From: Adenanthera pavonina
Lineage: Eukaryota > Streptophyta > Magnoliopsida > Fabales > Fabaceae
Direction: 5' to 3'
DNA length: 64,000 nucleotides
Assembly: GCA_026686845.1 (NCBI GenBank)
Contig: JAIVEN010000022.1
Span: 28,494,001 to 28,558,000, forward strand
Part shown: positions 1-10,799 of the stretch, in pieces
Layout of the letters: every line of letters starts with the position of its first letter
Numbering within the stretch: position 1 is the stretch's first letter
Program-made: the position numbers and the translations under genes
The notes under the pieces: generated by a model
What the model saw: only the letters and a program-made list of their open reading frames with translations
What the model was told of the DNA's origin: nothing
The model's database searches: none

Positions 1-600
1 GGACCCAAAGGGGTCATGCCCTAAATAGCTAGGGCAGAGGAGACTGAGGACTGAAGGCCGCAGGACTGAAAAGAAGGGAATAGAAACCGAGGGGAAGACG
101 CGTGGACCGAAAGAAAAGAAAAGAAAAGAAAGGACAGTGAAGCCACGTGACAGAGAAAAGATGAAAGAGACGGCTGAAAGAGAAAGGGGCAACGAGCACA
201 GACCCAAGGAGAAAAAGCAGAGCAAGGGGAGCCGTGGAAGGAAGAATAAAACAGAGGGAACACGCGTGAGGATCAGGCACGATGGAGGCCATAAAAATGG
301 AGGAAGCTTGAGGCCGTGGAGGGGACGGGGAGGCCGAGAACCGAGGAGAGCAGAGGAGAGACGAAGAGCAGAGGAGAGAAACCGAGAGCAGCGAAGAAGC
401 AGAAGGAGGCCGAGAGAGAAGAAACCAGAAGCTAGGGCAGAGGAGACCGAGACCGAGACCGAGGCGAAGAACGGAGGAAAAACCGAGAAGGGACGAAAAA
501 CAGAGGGGGCTGAAAATCCGAGAGAAAATTCAGAGGCACGGGGAAGCCGGGACGAGAGAGTCAGGGAGAGATGAGCCACGATCCAGATGGGAGACACTGG
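1..600. repeat. purine-rich (GA) low-complexity DNA
   Basis: The + strand is strongly enriched in G and A, with many short repeats such as GAGACCGAGACCGAGAC near 447. A phrase close to GCTAGGGCAGAGGAGAC occurs twice, near 29 and near 432, so the stretch probably grew by local duplication. A 145-codon open frame (137-574, +) encodes almost only Arg, Glu, Lys and Gly, as any purine-rich DNA would, and shows no domain. It could be the purine-rich leader or LTR part of a retrotransposon, or a 5' leader of a gene. I cannot tell which. Confidence 0.6.
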
Positions 601-2199
601 AGACAGGGAGCGTGGCCATGCGAGAAACTGAGAGGGACTTGGGGATAGGTACCAAAGACAGAACGTACTCGAGACGGAAAGAGGGAGCTGGGGATGGAGC
701 CAGAGAAAGCCATGGAGGTGGAGATGCGAGAAACGAAGGTGAAGAGCATAGGAAGAACTCGAAGGAATTGAGTGGTGAGGTATAAAACGTGATCTTTAAC
801 TGCTAATTTCGCCTTGAAAACTCGGTTTAGATGAGGAGATACCTGATTAAACTTAGGAATGTGAAAATCGATCCTGAATGTCGAGTCTCTTTTGTCTCTG
901 GTGTAGCTGCTGTGCTCTTTGTTGTTGCAATCTGATCGAACTGGGATACGCCGCTGTTTTAAGAAAAACCGATTACTCATTCCTGCTTTGTTTTTTTGTT
1001 GTTCCATACTAAAATGTCATTCCTGTGCTTGCGGGAGACGCGGATCTGGGGCTTAGAAACTGCATGAAAACAGTTTGGTTGAGATTTAGACATCATTGCG
1101 CTTAGAAATACAGTTCATAAACTTTGCTTTTAGTTGCTTTGTGCTTTGTTTGATGGTCCTTGCCTCTTTGTGAACCTGCTAATTTCAGTGACTACTCAGT
1201 GAATGCTGGATTCAATTAAATACTCTGTTTTGTTTCTGGGGGTTGAAAATTGCTGTTGGGCTCAGTTGTTGTCCGATTGCGTTTGCTCTGAGGCCAGTAA
1301 ATGTGCCTTGATGAAATCTGGAGGAGAGACCATGGATTGTTTTTGGGAGGATCCTAGTGATATGTCTAGTATTTTCGTCTTTCCTTTCCCCAGTCCTCGC
1401 AGGCATTGTCATTATTGTTATTCCCCGTGAAGTGCCCTCTAATGATTTGATGATATGTTTCACTGGATCCCAGGAAGTTCAGAATTGTTATATGTGCATG
1501 GATATTTGAAATTGCCTTGTCCATAGGCGTTAGTTCGTGCCAGGAATAACCAAAGTCTTACACTTTGTTACCTTGGTTGTGACAGCAAAACATATTGTGG
1601 CTTGATGACCTTTCGTTCTCATGGCTAAATCTACTCCTTTATTAGCTCTTTCTTGTCGCCTGTTGGCAAAAGTCAAAGGGACCTGATGTTTTGCATGTAC
1701 TGTTTTTGGCTCTCACCTATGAAGGATGGTCAGTCTTTGATTGAGTCTATCATTCCTCGTAACTTTCAAAATATCACATTTAGTGATCCTTTTGGTGTAG
1801 GTTCACTGCTTGAATCATGACAAATGGCATGAATGAGAAAGAATCTTAGAATTTGTTTGCATGAGGTCTGTCTTTGCCGTGTGAGATCTGTCCTATTGGT
1901 GTTTTCTATGATGTTATGTGTCAATGTTTGTTAGGTGAAAGTTAGTTTTTCCTGTACAAGCAGAATAATCCCTTCCTTATGCAGCAGAGCATTACATGAA
2001 CTTAGCTTGTGAGATGTCATTTCCAAAAATATGGTTCTAAGCCTCTTATTTCTTTTTGTGTATTGGTATATTGCTCGGACAATGGACATCACTCGAACGA
2101 GTGGAGGAGGCTATCTCATGGAGATATTTGAGCAGAGAGTGATGGGACTTCAAGGGGGAGTATACACTGTTAAATCCCGCGATTGGACAGTGGTATTTG
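601..2199. other. no gene seen; intron-like DNA
   Basis: The + strand is rich in T and G, as plant introns and leaders often are. No frame longer than about 150 codons, no recognisable domain and no RNA gene was found. It lies directly upstream of the first Ogre/Tat-like LTR copy. A similar T/G-rich stretch at 8040-9060 precedes the second copy, but I could not align the two by eye. They may be upstream LTR parts of the same family or unrelated DNA. Confidence 0.5.
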
Positions 2200-3605
2200 T
2201 CTGAAATTTAATTGTAGAATACACTCTAATATACACCATCACAAAATCCTACATGTTTGTAAATACTTGTTATAATACATTTTCTTTTCAGTTGGTTTTA
2301 TAATTGGTTACGAGAGTTTTTTAGAGCTTTCGCAGACCTCCTAAAACAATCGCACCGTATGAGCCTACGGGGCCGCACGAGTGTATTATAAATGTATATG
2401 TATAATAGGTCTCAATGACCTTTCCCCTCTAAAATTTTATTTTCTCAAAAAATAATAATAAATAAAATAAAATAATAATAAAATGAATAATAGAAATAAC
2501 CAATTGGGTAACCATACTACGTGAGGTTTCCAAAACCCACGCAGGTATTCGGATTAATTGTGTCGTCACGTAAGATTGTGAATCTACGCAGATGTACTAG
2601 TTAAACTTTCTTTTAAGAAAATAATTATATTTTATTCTATCACCTTAAAATTATAATAAAGTCCTTATACTGCGAGGTTTATAACTTTTGCAGGTAATTA
2701 AGGAACCAATCTATCGGGTATGACTGCGAGTCTACAATAGATGAATTGGTTTTCCCTTTTTTAAAAGAAAAATTTTCAAAAAGTACAAAAATATGTTATT
2801 TCAAAATTTAAAAAAAATCAAATAAATGCATTTTCAAAAAATAATAATAATGAAAAAATAAAATAAAATATTTTTGAACAAAATAAAATAAGAGTAAGTA
2901 ATAGGAATTAAATTATCTTTTTGCCAATTAAAACACACCAACTCAATCTCAGAAAATTGTTTTGTTTGCAAAAAGTTAAATTATTTTCCATTAACTTTCT
3001 CTTATTACAAAATAAAAAATATCAACAAAATGACATGCATTTCTATTCCTGAACTACGTGGACTTTGATCCCTATCGCAGGGTACGTAGGCCCCAGGCTC
3101 TGATCCTGGGTCAAGTCCACCTTTGTAAATAAATAAATATTTCCTAATTTATTTGATGTTTTTTCCTTAATTTAATAAATATTCTCCAATTTATTTTCTT
3201 AAATTCCTTTTTCCTCATTTTTTTAATCTCCTTAATTTCTAAGTTAATTTATTTTCTTATTCTATTTTTCAAACTTTCTTAATTTCATTTTTTCTCTACC
3301 CATTTTCTCGCATGTGAATTACAAAAGGAAAATCAAAATATATTTTAAAGCCATATTAATTTACGCAATCAACGTAAGGTAACCGTTCCTAGGAACGGGT
3401 GTCGTGGGGTGCCTAACACCTTCCCCACGCACAATCGACTCCCGAACCCAACTCTAATTACGCAGGCCATCCTTTTCCTCTTCAATTCAGTTTCCCAAGA
3501 TTTTCCTCAAAATTTTGATGGCGACTCCTCACAAGTCAGTTTTCACACGAAAACCAGATTTGTTCTTATTTTCCCTTTCGTCGCATTTTTCCGGGTGCGA
3601 CACCC
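2200..3605 (+). mobile_element. Ogre/Tat-like Ty3-gypsy LTR remnant, copy 1
   Basis: This is one of two copies of the same repeat; the other is at 9070-10770. Matching blocks in the same order include the TCGGATTAATTGTGTCGTC block near 2551, the AACCAATCTATCGGGTATGA block near 2704, a block near 2930-3010, GGACTTTGATCCCTATCGCA near 3060 and GGTGCCTAACACCTTCCCC near 3408. The 3' edge reads TTTTCCTCA followed by a TGGCGACTCC primer-binding-like sequence, the usual look of plant Ogre/Tat elements. No gag or pol follows: the copy is cut at about 3605 by MULE sequence. The left edge is uncertain. Confidence 0.7.
3519..3528 (+). other. primer-binding-site-like sequence of the Ogre/Tat remnant
   Basis: TGGCGACTCC lies about 10 bases after the apparent LTR end at about 3509. 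From memory, Ogre-type elements use a tRNA-Arg-type primer site of this form. The equivalent site in copy 2 (10719-10728) has decayed to TGGTGACTTT by C-to-T changes. Confidence 0.5.
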
Positions 3606-3858
3606 TGTACCGAAGTGGATTTATGGAAATTGGAATTCTATATAAAAGATCTATCACAATTTGATTCGGAAGAAGATTGAGATTTTGGCCGACAACTTGC
3701 TTTAGTCTAACCAAAGTAATGTCGGGATCAACACTTATTATTCTCATGTCGTTTGACTCGAATGTCACACCATCTGGGCCATCAAAAATTTGTCCATTTG
3801 CATATATACACAGAACTATTGATCTATTGTCCATTCCGCTTCCTAATTTTATTTTCAT
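3606..3858 (-). pseudogene. MULE transposase N-terminal (PB1-like) fragment
   Basis: The minus-strand frame has a recognisable Mutator-like N-terminal region: an opening ICxxNGQI-like segment, then GVTFES, ISVDPDITLVRLK and NLNLLPNQ, ending at LLYRIPISI. In plant MULEs this PB1-like part precedes the zinc finger and DDE transposase domain. Neither is present here: the frame runs straight into Ogre/Tat LTR sequence at about 3605. It is therefore a truncated fragment whose codons past the junction are not MULE protein. Upstream (to the right) lie the tandem repeat and a leader-like stretch at 5680-5880. Confidence 0.7.
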
Positions 3859-5401
3859 GGATAAAGTGACATTAAATAAAAAAATTACATTAATTCCACA
3901 TAAACAATTATTTCAAAAGAATTCTAATTATGAATGGCCAAAATCATATATTTTTTTAACTAAAATCTACTTTATATCTAGAGCTTAACACTAAAAGTAT
4001 CTCTTGAACCATGATATTATTTTTAAAAAATTTAACAAAAAAATGAAAAATTTTTTTTCATCCAATGTAAAATAGTTTTTCATTTTATGCAATGGAAGAG
4101 GAAATAATGAAAAACATAAAAACTAACAAGTACAACATGCTCACGTATTGCTACACGTCCAAGTCATATTTTCAAATGTTGTAGTAAAAAACAAAGTGAT
4201 ACCCAGGTGACCCAGATAAAACCCTTTTAGCCAAAATGTCAAATAATAGTTATTTAACAATTACATCTCCACAGTTTTTATTTGCATGCGATGTCCTTTT
4301 TTTTTTAAAATGAACGGACAACAATTATTTAATGGTGTTGAATATATGAAATTTATTACAAACTTCAGTAGAAGTGAGGAATAAGTGAAAAATATAAATA
4401 ATTTTTTTAACTCTTTTTAAATCTACTTTAAAATTTTATGAGCCATAAAAAATATAAGTTTATTCCGATTAAATATTGAATATTTCATAAAATGAAATAT
4501 AAAAAATAATTGTTTATTTTCTTTGAATCTGATTATGCTGTTGAAAAATGAAACCTAAATATAAATTTATCTTCATTAAAAATTATTAAGTTTCATAAAA
4601 AATAAAACTTAAAAAATTATATATTTATTTTCATGGATAGAGTGGCATTAAATAAAAAATTATATTAATTCCACATACACAAATATTTCAAAAGAATTCT
4701 AATTATGAATGGCCAAAATCATGCATTTTTTAACTAAAATCAACTTTATATCTAGATCTTAGGAATAAGAGTATCTCTTGAATCATGATATTATTTTTAA
4801 AAAATTTAACAATAAAATGCAAAAAAAAATTTCGTCCAATGTAAAATAGTTTTTTATTTTATACAATGAAAGAGAAAATAAAGAAAACCATAAAAACTAA
4901 CAAGCATAACATACTCACATATTGCTAGTATCTAAAGTCACATTTTTCAAATGTTGTAATAAAAAACAAAGTGATACCTAGGTGACTCAGATAAAACCCT
5001 CTCAACCAACATGTAAAATAATAGTTATTTAACAATTACATCTCCACTATTTTTATTTGCATGAGATGTCATTTTTTTTAAAATGAACGAATAACAATTA
5101 TTTAATGGTGTTGAGTATATGAAATTTATTACAAATTTCAGTACACATGAAGAATAAGTGAGAAATATAAATGATTTTTTTCACTCTTTTTTAAATCTAC
5201 TTTAAAATTTTATGAGCCATAAAAAAATATAAGTTTATTCCGATTAAAAATTGAATATTTTCATAAAAATGAAATATAAAAAATGATTATTTATTTTCTT
5301 TGAAACTAATCATATTATTGAAAAATGAAACCTAAATATAAATTTATCTTCATTAAAAATTATTAGTTTCATAAAAAATAAAACATAAAAAATATACGTT
5401 T
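3851..5401. repeat. 776-bp tandem duplication
   Basis: Two head-to-tail units, 3851-4626 and 4627-5401, each begin ATTTTCATGGATA and match along their whole length with scattered substitutions and small indels. A third unit begins at 5402 (ATTTTCATGTAAAGTG) but loses similarity at once. The first unit overlaps the start of the MULE transposase fragment, so the duplication includes the first exon edge and its upstream DNA. Confidence 0.9.
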
Positions 5402-5929
5402 ATTTTCATGTAAAGTGTAAAGTTTATTTCTGTTTATTTTTATTTTTATTCTTAAATATGTATCAAATATTCATTACATAAATATCAAATAAATATTAAG
5501 GAAAATGGTGTCACAGTCTCATACCCTCATACTTTAAAAACTTAATCTAACTAAAGCATTAAACTAAGACATTATATTGTATCAAATAAACAACTCATTT
5601 CACTAACAAAAATGTTATACAAAACTAAATAGTGCAAATTTTAAATTAAAACACATAAAAAATTTACTAACAATAATATTAAAGAAGATGAGAGAAAGAA
5701 AAATACCAATATGAGATGAAGCTCTGTAGATAAAACTCCAAGCACTTGCAAGAAGTTAGAATTGATGAGAGAATGAAGATGACAATTATGGCAAGAAAAC
5801 TCAGCAAATATTCTAAAAGAAGATGAAAACTAAGAGGAGTTGGAATGAGAGCCAAAGTGATAAAATGAAGAAGCTGCAACGCAACATGAATATTTAAGTA
5901 AATAGCTTTTGTTTTTGTACAATCACGGA

Positions 5930-6005
5930 GGGTCCATTATTTGTTCAAATAATTACTGAAGTACATAGGGTTCATTATTTGTTCAAATAATTACTGAAGT
6001 ACATA
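5930..6005. repeat. 38-bp direct repeat, two copies
   Basis: Units 5930-5967 and 5968-6005 share CATTATTTGTTCAAATAATT followed by ACTGAAGTACATA and differ at one base. Each unit contains the short palindrome TTGTTCAAATAA-like core. Confidence 0.9.
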
Positions 6006-6796
6006 TTAAATGTTGCATGTAGAGATTCTCTGCCTCTCTGCATTCAACGTCTATCATAAGTCACAAGATGTTAAAAAAAAAAGTTCATATGTCTTTCAAG
6101 TGCTGTTCATGAGGTACCAAAAATTAAAAAAAAAAAAAAGAAACTTCAAATATCTTTACGTAACATCAATTATGAGAAACAAAAAGTTAAAAAAAAAATT
6201 TGAAACGTCTTTCACTCAAAAGCACGCGTGTAAAATGAACATGGGAAATGGGAATCTGAACTAGACAAAGTTTGCAGGCTATAAAAAAATCTTGTCAAAA
6301 AAATATTATTCAAGAATCTAATCAGGATTGGAATCCTGACCAAATTATACGATACATACAGACCCGTTAATCAACATGATTCATACTTCATTTAGAAGAG
6401 GAAGTGTACTTGACTCCATCAATTAAAAAATTAAAAAATAATAATGGTAAAATGAAGGGGAAATTCTATACTTTATTTTTTAAAAAAAATAAAAACACAC
6501 TATTTGATATTTAATAGATTTATTTACCAAAAATTATCTCTTAATAATAAACTAGTTATAATTTTTATTATAAACTATTTTTTTCTTTTTATTATAAAAA
6601 TAATTTATTCTAATCATTATACAAACAAAATCATTATATTTTTATTACTTTCTTTATCCTATATTATAAGATAATAAGAGAGATTTTATGTATATTAAGA
6701 AATATTTATTACATTTTTAAATTAAAAAAAATAAAAATTTCAAATTTTACTTCTATTAATTTCACTCATTTCATTAAATATAACATAATTTACAAC
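6006..6796. other. AT-rich DNA, no gene
   Basis: The stretch is AT-rich with poly(A) runs. Its right part (about 6540-6790) resembles 7585-7790, so the 324-bp tandem unit below seems to sit inside a longer, about 1-kb repeat. No coding potential was seen. Confidence 0.5.
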
Positions 6797-6953
6797 ACTA
6801 ATAATATAATAAATAAGGGATAAAAATAATAAATTACTACATATTCTGAGAAAAAAAATCACATGAGATAGATAGAAAGGCGATTTCTAAAAAAATTAAA
6901 AAAAAAAAGAAATGTTCATTAAAATAAAATTTATTTATTAAAAAAAATAAAAG

Positions 6954-6981
6954 CAAGTCGATTGGGTACCCAATCGACTTG
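6954..6981. repeat. 28-bp perfect palindrome (A)
   Basis: The arms are CAAGTCGATTGGGT and its exact complement, meeting with no spacer. It lies in unit 1 of the 324-bp tandem repeat. Confidence 0.95.
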
Positions 6982-7266
6982 TTTTGAATGGTAAAAAAAA
7001 GGGGAAAACGACAGGTAATTACTCAGAACTAACTATATTTCCTATTCAGAACCCAATTTAAGAATTTCTATGTCATATAAATTAAATTTTCATTTGAGAT
7101 AAATTAACTCTTCAATTAAAACTAATAATGTAATAAATAAGGGATAAAAATAATAAACTACTACATATTATATGAAAAAAATCACCTGAAATAGATAGAA
7201 AAATGATGTCTAAAAAAATTAAAAGAAAGTTCATTAAAATAAAATTCATTTTAAAAAATAAAAAAT

Positions 7267-7304
7267 AAAAGCAAGTCGATTGGGTACCCAATCGACTTGC
7301 TTTT
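7267..7304. repeat. 38-bp perfect palindrome (B)
   Basis: Same core as palindrome A, with arms extended to AAAAGCAAGTCGATTGGGT. It lies in unit 2 of the 324-bp tandem repeat. Its symmetry is longer than in A because a G:T mismatch seen at 6953/6982 is absent. Confidence 0.95.
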
Positions 7305-7889
7305 TGAATGGTAAAGAAAAAAAAAGAAAAAAAAGAAGAAAACAACAGCTAATTACCCAGAACTAACAATATTTCTCAATCAGAACCTAATTTAAAAATT
7401 TCCATGTCATATAAATTAAATTTTCAATTGAGATAAATTAACTCTTCAACTAAAACTAATGATTTGGAAATATTTTTTATTACATGTATTGAAATATCTT
7501 TTTCTTTTTTAAAAAAGTTAATGGCCTACACAATGGACTTACTTTCTTTATTTAAAAAAATTGATTAACTAATGAATCCCAATTTTTTTATTTTCTAAAC
7601 TATTATTTTTTTCATAATTACAAAAATCATTAATTCTAATCATTATATACATTAAATTATTGTATTGTTGTTACTTCATTTGTGTTATATTATATTATAA
7701 AGTAATTGAAGGATTTTTATCATATTAAAAATAATCTATTATATTAAAAATAATTTATTATATTCCTAATTTTTTAAAATAAAATTCTGTAAAAAAAATC
7801 CGTCTTATTATCGTAACGGAACGGAACAGACATATATATATATGTAAAAAAAAATAAGTCTGCTGAAAAAAATTAAAAATAAAAAATAA

Positions 7890-7922
7890 AAGCAAGTCGA
7901 TTAATAATTAATCGACTTGCTT
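7890..7922. repeat. 33-bp palindrome (C)
   Basis: Two 16-base arms, AAGCAAGTCGATTAAT and its complement, flank one central A. The outer arm equals that of A and B, but the centre is different (TTAATAATTAA instead of GGGTACCC). Confidence 0.95.
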
Positions 7923-7954
7923 GAGACATTTTATCCCACTGTTCATTCATCATC

Positions 7955-7979
7955 AAGTCGATTAGCTACCAATCGACTT
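7955..7979. repeat. inverted repeat with 7-base loop (D)
   Basis: The arms AAGTCGATT and AATCGACTT flank the loop AGCTACC. This is the fourth and shortest member of the AAGTCGATT cluster, only 32 bases after palindrome C. Confidence 0.85.
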
Positions 7980-8039
7980 TCTTTTTTATTTAAAAAAAAG
8001 TCATGTATCCGTTAATCGATTTATTCGCAGCGCGTTCTT

Positions 8040-9069
8040 CGATTTTCTGATCATTGATTTGTATTAATATAGATCGGTAAATTCTTTCTGACACAACATA
8101 TATTGGTAAATAATTTATTTATTTATTATATTTTGCTCAAAAAACCTAGGATATATTTTGTGGATGCTCTATTTCTTACATGTATTGCCTCTGCTCCTTC
8201 TCAAGAACAAATGTCTGGTTGAGTTTTTGTGTATCCATTGAATCATGTGCCAGTTTGGATTGCTTGTTAGAGGTTTTGTTTATTCTGAGTATCACTCTGT
8301 TTTCTGGTGTATGATGTTAGGCTGTTTGGCTGTGTATTTGCCTTATTTATAAGGACGTTTGCTTGGTTCGTGTACTATAGAGAATTCCAGGACTGTGCTA
8401 GTTATTAAACATGCTTGATTATGGATATTGACTGTTTAGAAAAATTAATGTTGGTTCGTGTTCTAGTTACGAACTTGGTTATAATGCCTACTAGAGGGTG
8501 TCTTTTATGATGATACTTACAATATCTTGTCTTCCTTTCCGTTTGTTTGTTCTGGTTCAGTGTTTAATTAGGATTATGAGGGCTGGCGAGTTTGATCATT
8601 TGTTATTCTCTGAGCCAAGGAGTCAATATTTTTTTAGTGCTCTATTTCGGGTCGTTACACGTTAGCTCAAAAAGTAATGTTAACTATCTCGATATTAGGA
8701 AGCTTTATATAAAGAATTAATTTATCAAACAGGCTAATTTCAGTTCCCTTGACTGTTTGTGTAGAGGAAAGGGTGTTATGGTTATGAGTTTAAGTTGTTT
8801 GAGTTGTTCTGGAATATTAGTAATTGTATAGCAAAATTCGATCTGTGAAGAGAAAGAATGACTTGCACAAAATGAATTTTTTTTAAATTTTATTTGTGAG
8901 TCTTCACCAATATAGGATGTCTATAGGATGGTTTGATTTTAAAATGCATATATGAAATTGAACCCTAGTTGTGTAGTGTTAAAGAGTTACGTTTTCAATT
9001 AAATTTGAAAGTAAAGCAATTTGTAGATATGATGATGTGGATCCCTTTTTTATGATTATGAAAAATAAT
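8040..9069. other. no gene seen; intron-like DNA
   Basis: T/G-rich on the + strand, without a long frame or a recognised domain. It sits directly left of the second Ogre/Tat-like LTR copy and may be part of that element. Confidence 0.4.
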
Positions 9070-10775
9070 TACAAATGAGTGGATTATAAGGGAGTAATTA
9101 TGGCACGTGTAGTTTTTGAATCACACAAGTATTTGGATTAATTGCGTTGTCATGTGAAATTACGAATCCACATAAACATATAAATTTGAGGAGTAATTTG
9201 TGTTTATTAAAATAAATAACTCTTTCTATAAGTTTTCCCATTTTCTCTTAAAAAAAATTAATTAAAAAATTATATTTATATTTCTTTTTGTGAAACCTCT
9301 ATATTTTTATAGTAATTACCCAAATAACCATACTCAAGAGGTTTTGGAACTTTCGCATGTGTCTTAGTTAACTGTTTTGTTGTGTGAGATTGCATGTCTA
9401 TGTAGACACATAAGTTGGTTGGGTAATTTATCTTTATTAAAATAAATGACTTATATATATATATATAGATTTCCCTTTTTCTTTTAAACAAGAATGTATT
9501 TCAAAATGCTTTTTAAAAATAATAATATTATCATAAAAATAGTTGACTAATAGTCATTTAAAAAATGGTTTAAAAAAGTGATAATAAGGTGATATTTCCA
9601 AATGCCTCATACAACTATCAAAATGTTTTTCAATGATAATAACTTCTTTTTTTATAAATAATAGTAACAATAATAATAATGGTAACAATAGTAGTAATAA
9701 TTGGCTTAATAACTATTTCACGTGGGTTTTTGGAATTCACGCAAGTAATTTAGTTAATTGAGTTGTCGTGTGAGATTACAAATTGAGATATATATTAGTT
9801 AAATAACCTTTTTTAACTAAATAATTACATTTAAAAAAATGATAATAAGTTTTCCAATTTTTTATAATAAATTTTATAATAATAATAATAATAATAATTG
9901 AATTTTCTAATTTTTTATTCTAAAAATATAATAGTAAAACCTTTATGTTGTTGAGATTTTTAGAATTTTCATAGGTATTTGAGGAATCGGTCTATTGGGT
10001 ATAATTGTGAGTTTGCAGCAAGTAGATAAATTTTATGTTTATAAATAAATAACTAAATTTTCCAAAAATATAAAGAAATATCTTTTCAAAAGCCAAAAAT
10101 TAGAATATTTTCAAAATTAAAGAAAAGAAGGAAAATTAAAATATTTTCAAAATAAGATATAAGAGTAAGCAAGTGAAATTAACTTATTGTTTGTAAATTA
10201 AAACACATTAACTCAAATTTTAGAAAATTATTTTGTTTGCAAAAAGGTAAATTATTTTCAATTAGCTTTCTCTTATTACAAGATTATAATTAAAAAAATA
10301 TCAACCAACTAACAAGTTGTTTTAACCTGAATTACGTGGATTTTGATCTGTATCGCAGGGTATGTAGACCCAAAACTCTAATTCTGGGTCAAATTCGCCC
10401 ACGTAAATAAATAAATATTTTTCAAATTGATTTTCTTAATTTTTTTTCTTTATATTATTTTTCAAATTTCCTTAATTCCTTTAATTTCTTTCCTTTCTAC
10501 CCTCACACTCACCTGTAAACAATTAAAGGATAACCAAAATGTATTTAAACCCATATTAATTTGTATAATCAATTTAAGATAATTGTTCTTAGAAACGAAT
10601 GTCGTGAGGTGTCTAATTTCTTCTCCACTTATAATCGATTCCTGAATCCAACTTTAACTATATAGACTATCCTTTTCCTTATTAATTTGTTTTTCCAAGA
10701 TTTCCCTTAAAATTTTGGTGGTGACTTTTCACAAGTCAGTTTCGTTCGTAAACCTGATTTATTTCTCTTTTTCCT
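9070..10775 (+). mobile_element. Ogre/Tat-like Ty3-gypsy LTR remnant, copy 2
   Basis: Blocks match copy 1 (2200-3605) in the same order: about 9720-9790, 9940-10030, 10200-10270, GGATTTTGATCTGTATCGCA near 10340, and 10560-10770 including the end CACAAGTCAGTTTC. A short block around TTCACGCAAGTAATTTAGTT recurs near 9120, 9340, 9720 and 9960, so the LTR has internal repeats. Compared with copy 1, many C and CpG positions are T, including most of the primer site. No coding region follows, because copia DNA begins at about 10.8 kb. Confidence 0.7.
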
Positions 10776-10799
10776 TTTCTGTGTGTATGCCGTTCGCTC

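Larger units (their letters stand above)
3606..6400 (-). mobile_element. remnant of a Mutator-like element
   Basis: The stretch combines the MULE N-terminal fragment, a 776-bp tandem duplication behind it, and a leader-like region at 5680-5880. That leader resembles 44070-44320 in the PMD-bearing MULE: both have an ACAAGAAGTTA or GCAAGAAGTTA word, then AATGAAGATG, then ATGGCAAGAAAA or GTGGCAAGAAAA. A second shared block, ATCCTGACCAAATTA near 6331 and TTCCTGACCAAATTA near 43650, supports one family, although block order differs between copies. No terminal inverted repeat or target duplication was found, so the limits are approximate. Confidence 0.5.
6797..7454. repeat. 324-bp tandem duplication carrying a palindrome
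   Basis: Units 6797-7120 and 7121-7454 align end to end. Shared landmarks are ATAAATAAGGGATAAAAATA, the palindrome, CAGAACTAAC and GTCATATAAATTAAATTTTC. A remnant third start (ACTAATGATTTGG) follows at 7455. Homopolymer runs account for most length differences. Confidence 0.85.

Noticed and set aside
137..574. 145-codon Arg/Glu-rich open frame
   Set aside because: Open only because the strand is purine-rich. There is no domain, and similar phrases repeat within it.
561..1463. Open frames of 75-148 codons on both strands
   Set aside because: No recognisable domain, atypical composition, and no supporting splice or start context.
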